19,464 bases of DNA from CAZUMW01 sp964621615 (GTDB taxonomy: Bacteria > Desulfobacterota > WTBG01 > CAIYCZ01 > CAIRTM01): positions 1-19,464 of the forward strand of contig CAZUMW010000063.1 in NCBI GenBank assembly GCA_964621615.1, in the 5' to 3' direction. Shown piece after piece: positions 14,758-19,464 of the stretch. Within the stretch, counting starts at the first letter, position 1, and each line of letters opens with the position of its first letter. The position numbers and the translations under genes are program-made. The notes under the pieces are model-generated. The model ran no database searches, was not told the DNA's origin, and saw only the letters and a program-made list of their open reading frames with translations.

Positions 14758-15689
14758 TGAGCACCTTCACTCTTTCACGATTTCGTTTTACCGTCGAGCT
14801 TTTACGGGACGGTGAGCTGCCGCCTTTTAAGGGGTCCTGCATACGCGGTGCGCTGGGGCATGCACTTCGCGAAAGCGTGTGTGATGCGGAAGGTGAGGCG
14901 GACTGCCGAAGCTGCGGTTCACCGGAAGAGTGTGTGTATGTCAGGATGTTTAAGCCAAACCGGGAAAACGGCATGAGCATTCCGCCTGCGTATGTGATCG
15001 ATCCGCCTCCGCTGAAAAAAACACGTTTCTGCCGGGGGGAGAACATAACTTTTGATTTAACGCTTTTCGGATGGGCGGCGGACAGTGCGGGCCAGTGGAT
15101 CCACGCGGCGAATCAGTGCGGGAGAACGCACGGCCTTGGCCGGGGGCGTATCCCTTTCGCACTCAAGAAGGTTGAGAGTGTTCCATTAAGGGGGATACCG
15201 CATGCGATATACACCGCTGAAAGAGGAATGGTGGGCAATGCGGGGATGATTACGTATGATGATATATGTAATGCGTATGGGGCTGGAGGCAGCAGTCATG
15301 ATTCACTGCATGTTCGTTTTCTTACCCCGCTCAAATTTAAGTCAAACGGGCGGTTTAAGGGATCAATTACCGAGCATGATTTTGCGGACCTTCTATACCG
15401 GCGCATAAAGGCCCTTTCACGGTTTTATCAGCAGGAGCCTTTATCCGCCGATTCGTTTAACGGGGCGGCTGAAAACATAACACTTGAAAACCCGCAGATG
15501 CGTTGGGTTAGCCTTGAACGGCGATCTGCGAACCATCCTGACGGAGTTAATCTCGGCGGTCTGGTGGGCGGGTTTTCCCTGAAAAATACTCCCGCCGATT
15601 TTTACTGTCTTATGAAATTTGGGGAAATGCTTCATCTGGGAAAAAACACCGTGTACGGATGCGGAAAATATAGAATAGAAAGGCAATAA
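14754..15689 (+). CDS. cas6: Cas6-family pre-crRNA endoribonuclease (second copy)
   Basis: This 311-aa protein is a second Cas6 of the same broad family. It begins TFTLSRFRFTVELLRDGELPPFKGSCIRGALGHALR, has the C-x2-C-x5-C cluster (residues 51, 54, 60) followed by YVRMFKP, has GRTHGLGRGRIPF in the middle and FLTPLKFKSNGRFKG later, and ends with the glycine-rich loop GEMLHLGKNTVYGCGKYRI. It is the last gene before the leader and array, and its ATG overlaps the stop of the CARF-HEPN gene. ATG at 14757 is an alternative start, and an upstream GTG at 14730 is less likely. The two Cas6 copies share architecture but little sequence identity by eye, so they may be specialised for different repeats or one may be redundant. 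Confidence 0.85.
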   Translation: MMSTFTLSRFRFTVELLRDGELPPFKGSCIRGALGHALRESVCDAEGEADCRSCGSPEECVYVRMFKPNRENGMSIPPAYVIDPPPLKKTRFCRGENITFDLTLFGWAADSAGQWIHAANQCGRTHGLGRGRIPFALKKVESVPLRGIPHAIYTAERGMVGNAGMITYDDICNAYGAGGSSHDSLHVRFLTPLKFKSNGRFKGSITEHDFADLLYRRIKALSRFYQQEPLSADSFNGAAENITLENPQMRWVSLERRSANHPDGVNLGGLVGGFSLKNTPADFYCLMKFGEMLHLGKNTVYGCGKYRIERQ

Positions 15690-15967
15690 ATAGCTTGATT
15701 TTGTTTGAAATGATGTAGTAAATTAATTCTTTATGCAGGCATGACGGCAGTTTTCCACAGATTTTTATAGTGGTATGATATTCCTTTATTTTTTGAAAAT
15801 ATAGGGCCGGAGGTGCTTGCATTAGAAAATAGCAAGTTATTTCAGGCTGTTATGATAAGGTTTTGTATGCAGAGAGGTAAATTTATGCGACTTGACTGTG
15901 GAAAAAAGGGGGTGCTTGCATTGATACCGTTTTCGGCCTTTATTTATGCGTCCCTCCGAAGGGTGCG
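15690..15967 (+). promoter_or_regulatory. CRISPR leader
   Basis: This AT-rich 278-bp stretch between the second cas6 and the first repeat has no gene and contains the likely array promoter. The motif GGTGCTTGCATT occurs twice, at 15812-15823 and 15911-15922, starting 99 bp apart. In the second copy TTGCAT (15916-15921) with TTTATT 17 bp later (15939-15944) could be the -35/-10 pair, giving a transcript start just before the first repeat. Assignment as leader rests on its position opposite the degenerate end of the array. Confidence 0.6.
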
Positions 15968-17237
15968 GATTGAATAAAGCCCCGGTAGTTAAGGGGATTG
16001 CGACGGAGAAAATCATGACCCAGAAAAAACAGGAAGCAAAGATTGAATAAAGCCCCGGTAGTTAAGGGGATTGCGACGTATCTTACATTTTCCAGATCGA
16101 CATCGCAGCGGTGATTGAATAAAGCCCCGGTAGTTAAGGGGATTGCGACTTTTACAGCTGCGTCTTTTTTCGGTGCGTCTTTCGATTGAATAAAGCCCCG
16201 GTAGTTAAGGGGATTGCGACTTCTGCTCCATCTCGATAGCTGCAATAATACTGTTGATTGAATAAAGCCCCGGTAGTTAAGGGGATTGCGACCTATGTGC
16301 TTCATACACAAGCGCGCAAAGTAAGATTGAATAAAGCCCCGGTAGTTAAGGGGATTGCGACTATCGTACAATTCAATATGGCCTACTACATTCATTGATT
16401 GAATAAAGCCCCGGTAGTTAAGGGGATTGCGACTTCAACTAATTGCCCCGCATCAAGCTGTAATCTTTGGATTGAATAAAGCCCCGGTAGTTAAGGGGAT
16501 TGCGACCTTTTCGGCGGTGATCCGGTCAATGCGGGTCGGTAGATTGAATAAAGCCCCGGTAGTTAAGGGGATTGCGACTCATCAGTTATAGTAATACTCA
16601 AAAGGGGCCAGTCTGATTGAATAAAGCCCCGGTAGTTAAGGGGATTGCGACTTGTCCTATTCTCTGCGTTAATGCGCTCATGGTGTAGATTGAATAAAGC
16701 CCCGGTAGTTAAGGGGATTGCGACCCGTTATGAAAGACTGCCTCCGGTATATCTTGAGGCTGATTGAATAAAGCCCCGGTAGTTAAGGGGATTGCGACGA
16801 CTGCCTCCGGTATATCTTGAGGCTTGCATCCTTGATTGAATAAAGCCCCGGTAGTTAAGGGGATTGCGACGTGCTTCCTGTTTTGTTGCTTTTTTCTGTG
16901 ACATAGATTGAATAAAGCCCCGGTAGTTAAGGGGATTGCGACTATGCATTCAATTCTGATATCACTTGGCCTACTCTTGATTGAATAAAGCCCCGGTAGT
17001 TAAGGGGATTGCGACGCACCCACTTTTCTCATCGTTTGCTTTGTCTGTTTTGATTGAATAAAGCCCCGGTAGTTAAGGGGATTGCGACGCCTGTGTCATG
17101 TTAGCAGGAACCCAATCAAGTTCGATTGAATAAAGCCCCGGTAGTTAAGGGGATTGCGACAACTTTCATCATTTTGAAAAGTCTCAACCGCATCATTTCT
17201 GATTGAATAAAGCCCCGGTAGTTAAGGGGATTGGATT
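15968..17237 (+). CRISPR. CRISPR array, 18 repeats of 37 bp and 17 spacers
   Basis: The repeat starts GATTGAATAAAGCCCC and ends GGGGATTGCGAC. It is perfectly conserved in 17 copies, starting at 15968, 16041, 16113, 16184, 16256, 16325, 16397, 16470, 16542, 16615, 16688, 16762, 16834, 16906, 16979, 17052 and 17124. The 18th copy, at 17201, matches only for 33 bp and loses the final CGAC. Spacers are 32-40 nt, mostly 35-36. CCCC and GGGG form a 4-bp stem, and cutting at its 3' base leaves the 8-nt handle AUUGCGAC, similar to the common AUUGAAAC. The handle and the decayed last copy both indicate transcription to the right, from the leader at 15690-15967. Spacers 11 and 12 overlap in sequence, and spacers 1 and 13 appear to come from homologous genes. 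Confidence 0.98.
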
Positions 17238-17303
17238 AGACGGAAATATGGGGACGTCCGTTAAATATTGACAATAAGATGATTTGCTGCTAGAAACGAA
17301 TCC

Positions 17304-17449
17304 ATGCCACGACAAGGACGCATAGATGCCCCGGGAGCGTTGCATCACATAATCATCAGGGGAATAGAGCGGAAGGCACTCTTTCGAGACCAGACCGACC
17401 GGGATCGGTTTGTTGAACGGCTTGGAACGGTAGTCGGCGATACCGCGTA
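17304..17449 (+). pseudogene. N-terminal fragment of a REP-associated Y1 transposase
   Basis: ATG at 17304 opens a 48-codon frame that begins MPRQGRIDAPGALHHIIIRG and continues IERKALFRDQTDRDRFVERL before ending GTVVGDTA and a TAA at 17447-17449. This is the unmistakable N-terminus of the Y1/REP-associated transposase family, with the LHHIIIRG strand that precedes the HUH site. Normal members run for 200-300 residues, so this one stops before most of the catalytic domain. What follows (from about 17450) is unrelated, which suggests a deletion or recombination junction at the stop. It begins about 70 bp after the array end. Confidence 0.75.
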
Positions 17450-17507
17450 AGCGATCGACAAACTACCCCCCCACCAGTAGAAAAACAGAACCCTGCGGCT
17501 CTCCGGC

Positions 17508-17744
17508 ATGGCAGGCACTCTTTCCTCCCGCTGCCTGCAGGCGCAGCAGGGCAGCAGCAGTGTGCTTGAAACACTGGCTCTGCTTGTTCAGGATGAACTG
17601 GACTCCAGGCTCTCGCGGCTGATCGAGAGGCGATTTAGTTCCTCCGGGCTTGATGAACGCAAGCTCATGCAGGACTTTGACTGGTCGTTCAACCCCAGGC
17701 TGCCAAAAAGAGAAATTCGGAAAAAAGCTGAGGGTACTGAATAG
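17508..17744 (+). pseudogene. istB: Fragment of an IS21-family IstB helper ATPase
   Basis: The 78-codon frame carries ETLALLVQDELDSRLSRLIE, then RRFSSSGLDERKLMQDFDWS and FNPRLPKREI. This fits the N-terminal domain of IstB, the AAA+ helper of IS21 elements (a pattern of LL..E...R..R.. RR ... L..FD). The Walker A ATP-binding part that should follow is missing; the frame ends KKAEGTE and a stop. The start of the frame is also poor as IstB, so both sides are probably lost. No istA is visible. It is a remnant, not a working gene. Confidence 0.6.
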
Positions 17745-17835
17745 AAGGAACAATTTTATTGAGGTTAAGCTGCGGAAGTATGACAGTTGACAAAAATTAT
17801 TTGGGATGGTTTCGGTATTGTTCACATTAGTCGTT

Positions 17836-17884
17836 CAACGTTTAACGCCGGCGAAGCCGGGCCGTCCCGGTAGTTAAGCCGTTG
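17836..17884. repeat. attC-like hairpin element sharing 13 bp with the CRISPR repeat
   Basis: CAACG-T-TTAAC (17836-17846) pairs with GTTAA-GC-CGTTG (17873-17884), leaving extrahelical bases. Inside, CCGGC-GAA-GCCGG (17848-17860) forms a second stem. GTTTAAC (17840-17846) fits the R'' consensus RYYYAAC and GTTAAGC (17873-17879) fits the R' consensus GTTRRRY of integron attC sites, though the span is shorter than usual. CCCGGTAGTTAAG (17866-17878) is identical to the core of the CRISPR repeat. It lies 5' of the HEPN/MNT pair. Confidence 0.35.
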
Positions 17885-17971
17885 TGGACATTTCCTGTCT
17901 TGTAATGGATTACTGTTTTTGATAATCTGTAAAAAAATTTGCACAAAATATGCCTGGTCGGGGCTGCCGGA

Positions 17972-18364
17972 ATGACAAAAGAAGAAATTATAACGTACTG
18001 GATCGATTCGTCTGAGATTGATTTTAAAGCTATGGAAAGCCTCTTCAATAACGGACATTATGTATGGGCTCTTTTTATCGGGCATCTTGTTTTGGAAAAA
18101 CTCCTTAAGGCCGTTTATGTCAAAAATAACGATATCTCGCCGCCGGCGATTCATCATTTATTGAAAATTGCGGAGTCCGCGGACCTTGGTTTAACAGACG
18201 ATCAAAAAAATTTTTTACTCGAGGTGACCACGTTCAACATAAACGCGAGATATCCTGATTTCAAGCAGAGATTTTATAAAAGAGCCACGAAAGATTTTTC
18301 TGAAAATTATATTGATAACATCAGGGGGTTCAGGCAATGGCTGCTCGACAGGATAAAAGGGTAG
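17972..18364 (+). CDS. HEPN-domain protein (toxin-type partner of MNT)
   Basis: This 130-aa protein matches the small stand-alone HEPN family (PF05168-like) with MTKEEIITYWIDSSEIDFKAM, then HYVWALFIGHLVLEKLLKAVYVKN and the FNINARYPDFK segment. Paired with an MNT-type nucleotidyltransferase it forms a two-gene toxin-antitoxin module in which the HEPN is usually the toxin, often an RNase or an AMPylation target. I see no clear R-x4-6-H RNase motif in it. The gene overlaps the next by 28 nt. ATG 17972 is chosen over an upstream ATG at 17939 because the family starts MTKEE. Confidence 0.85.
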   Translation: MTKEEIITYWIDSSEIDFKAMESLFNNGHYVWALFIGHLVLEKLLKAVYVKNNDISPPAIHHLLKIAESADLGLTDDQKNFLLEVTTFNINARYPDFKQRFYKRATKDFSENYIDNIRGFRQWLLDRIKG

Positions 18365-18660
18365 TCTATCGTATTATCAATGATTACATCGGCAAACTCA
18401 GAGAGAATAATATCCCTCTCTGGCGCGTTTATCTTTACGGGTCGTATGCAAAAAACACGTATGATGAAAACAGCGATATTGACCTGGCTGTTTTCTGGGA
18501 CAAGGATGACATTATGGGGTTTGATGAGGATGTTGAGTTGCTTAAATTGACCAAAAAAATAGATCTGCGAATCGAGCCGCATTCATTTGCCCGGGCTGAT
18601 TTTGATGAAACCAATCCCTATGTAAAAGAAATACTTTCTACAGGTGAAAGAATTGTGTAG
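18337..18660 (+). CDS. MNT-type minimal nucleotidyltransferase
   Basis: This 107-aa protein carries the nucleotidyltransferase motif YGSYAKNTYDENSDIDLAVF (Gly35-Ser36, Asp47-x-Asp49) and a likely third carboxylate in KKIDLRIEPHSF (Asp77). In HEPN/MNT pairs the MNT adds nucleotides to the HEPN partner or otherwise neutralises it, so this is the predicted antitoxin. It overlaps the HEPN gene by 28 nt, which indicates tight coupling. All catalytic residues are present, so the pair is probably functional. Confidence 0.88.
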   Translation: MAARQDKRVVYRIINDYIGKLRENNIPLWRVYLYGSYAKNTYDENSDIDLAVFWDKDDIMGFDEDVELLKLTKKIDLRIEPHSFARADFDETNPYVKEILSTGERIV

Positions 18661-18760
18661 GTGGAGAACCGGGAGAGTAATTCTCGTAAAGCATGATCAA
18701 TCAGGGCTTTTTGAAGATGTTAATGGGTGACCCCTTTTGTCTTTCCAAATTAAAAGAAGA

Positions 18761-18825
18761 GCGCTTAACATCGGCGTTCAGTGGAGCGCAAGAAGCGCGC
18801 ACCCACTGATGCCGGGCGGTAGCGC
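18761..18825. repeat. attC-like imperfect hairpin, 65 bp
   Basis: Nested arms pair as GCGCT (18761-18765) with AGCGC (18821-18825), CGGC-GT-TCAGTGG (18772-18784) with CCACTGA-T-GCCG (18803-18814), and GCGC with GCGC around the loop. Unpaired bases in one arm are characteristic of integron attC sites. GCTTAAC (18763-18769) matches the R'' consensus, but the expected GTTRRRY on the right is not intact (GGTAGCG). It sits after the HEPN/MNT pair, where a cassette recombination site would be. Could also be an unrelated REP-type palindrome. Confidence 0.38.
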
Positions 18826-18840
18826 GGAAAAGGGGCATCA

Positions 18841-19455
18841 TTGAAATTTAAAGTTTTTAAGAACCTATTCAAACCCAAGAACATTGAGGAAAGGTTATTC
18901 GTCTATGGCTCATTAATTTTGTTTGCCATTGCAATCACATTTTATTTCATATTGTCGGCTATATTTAACACAACCGATACCTCTCAATTGTTAGCAATAC
19001 AATCTCAGATCAAGGTACATATTAACATTCTGCGATTTGAATTTATCTGTATTGGATTCCTCGGGTTTTTTCTGTGCGTTCTTTGCATTCGGCGAATACG
19101 CCTCAATGGTTTTTCGTTGAAAAATATCGGTAACTTTATTGCAGCAACAATAACTTATTTGACGCCGATAATACTTAGCTTTGTATTAATCTATTCGGTA
19201 TCTTATGGTTTTCAAATACATTATGAGACATCAAACCGTATTGCAGAAAAAATGCAAAGATGCCTAGAAACTGGCAGCCTAACAAATCAAGAGAAAGTGC
19301 TGGCAAGTAATATCGTAGCAAATAATGAATTTTTAAACACAGGAACAATACTCGAAGTTTACAGCGATAATGGCAGCAAAACTGAATATGTACCTTCAGA
19401 CTTAGACATTCTGCCTAATCTCACGAATTTGACCGGCAAATCCCATTTTATTTGA
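18841..19455 (+). CDS. Uncharacterised 204-aa membrane protein (TTG start)
   Basis: I do not recognise the family. Three hydrophobic helices are visible at about residues 18-43 (FVYGSLILFAIAITFYFILS), 65-85 (FEFICIGFLGFFLCVLCI) and 97-125 (AATITYLTPIILSFVLIYS). A polar C-terminal tail of about 80 residues follows. Codon use is clearly more AT-rich than in the cas genes, which suggests separate transfer. The TTG start is supported only by an AAGGGG about 6 nt upstream. The end may be altered: TTTGACCGGCAA occurs twice around the stop (19428-19439 and 19451-19462), so the true C-terminus could have differed. Its position after an attC-like hairpin fits a gene cassette. Confidence 0.5.
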   Translation: MKFKVFKNLFKPKNIEERLFVYGSLILFAIAITFYFILSAIFNTTDTSQLLAIQSQIKVHINILRFEFICIGFLGFFLCVLCIRRIRLNGFSLKNIGNFIAATITYLTPIILSFVLIYSVSYGFQIHYETSNRIAEKMQRCLETGSLTNQEKVLASNIVANNEFLNTGTILEVYSDNGSKTEYVPSDLDILPNLTNLTGKSHFI

Positions 19456-19464
19456 CCGGCAATT

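Noticed and set aside
15940..16395. Minus-strand ORF of 151 aa with a repeated NPLNYRGFIQS peptide
   Set aside because: It is the translation of CRISPR repeats and spacers on the reverse strand; the repeat length plus spacers happens to keep the frame open.
16728..16949. Minus-strand ORF of 73 aa with the same repeated peptide
   Set aside because: Also lies wholly inside the CRISPR array and is an artefact of the repeat.
55..17449. A single transposase gene interrupted by insertion of the CRISPR island
   Set aside because: The N- and C-terminal fragments are on opposite strands and face outward, so they cannot be the two halves of one simply interrupted gene.
17787..17821. Promoter for the HEPN/MNT pair from TTGACA at 17787
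   Set aside because: No -10-like hexamer lies at a suitable distance; the nearest candidate is about 23 bp away.

Overview
The window holds a complete type III-A (Csm) CRISPR-Cas effector locus with its CRISPR array. Directly upstream lies a tightly coupled four-gene operon that encodes a sigma-70-family factor, two unrecognised proteins and a TPR-CHAT caspase-like protease. No taxonomic marker gene is present. The Csm operon, the HEPN/MNT pair and the remnants of Y1/REP-type and IS21-type transposases suit an environmental Gram-negative bacterium. From the style of the transposase remnants I would guess a Desulfobacterota-like anaerobe, but that is inference.

Layout, left to right. Positions 1-850 hold no confident gene: a 345-bp decayed Y1-transposase element with perfect 26-bp terminal inverted repeats (55-399), an 11-bp tandem repeat, a doubtful small hydrophobic ORF on the minus strand, and a promoter-like site at 782-808. 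Positions 851-5302 are the regulatory/protease operon: sigma factor, 212-aa protein, 362-aa protein and TPR-CHAT protease. Its genes overlap or lie within 5 nt of each other. An intergenic region with two tandem 21-bp operator-like repeats follows, then a small VRR-NUC-like PD-(D/E)XK protein (5536-6033). Another AT-rich control region (6034-6194) carries a second pair of motifs phased by 21 bp. The cas operon then runs cas6, cas10/csm1, csm2, csm3, csm4, csm5, a CARF-HEPN Csm6-type ribonuclease, and a second cas6 (6195-15689). A leader (15690-15967) precedes an array of 18 repeats of 37 bp with 17 spacers (15968-17237). The degenerate last repeat and the 3' end ATTGCGAC indicate rightward transcription.

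Right of the array is a mobile-element graveyard: an N-terminal Y1-transposase fragment and an IS21 istB fragment. After it come a HEPN/MNT toxin-antitoxin-type pair and a small AT-rich membrane-protein gene, with attC-like hairpins on either side of the HEPN/MNT pair.

Proposed working model, partly inference. Cas6 enzymes cut the pre-crRNA at the base of the repeat hairpin. The Csm complex (Cas10 with HD and GGDD, Csm3 with its catalytic Asp) binds target RNA, and Cas10 makes cyclic oligoadenylate that activates the CARF-HEPN RNase. The sigma/unknown/unknown/TPR-CHAT operon resembles in logic the protease-sigma modules known from type III-E loci (Csx29 TPR-CHAT, Csx30, Csx31, RpoE) and from type III-B SAVED-CHAT/PCaspase loci. 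Here it sits beside a III-A system with no Cas7-11 and no visible SAVED sensor. This pairing of a CRISPR interference complex with a protease-controlled transcription factor is the most interesting feature of the window. No cas1 or cas2 is present.
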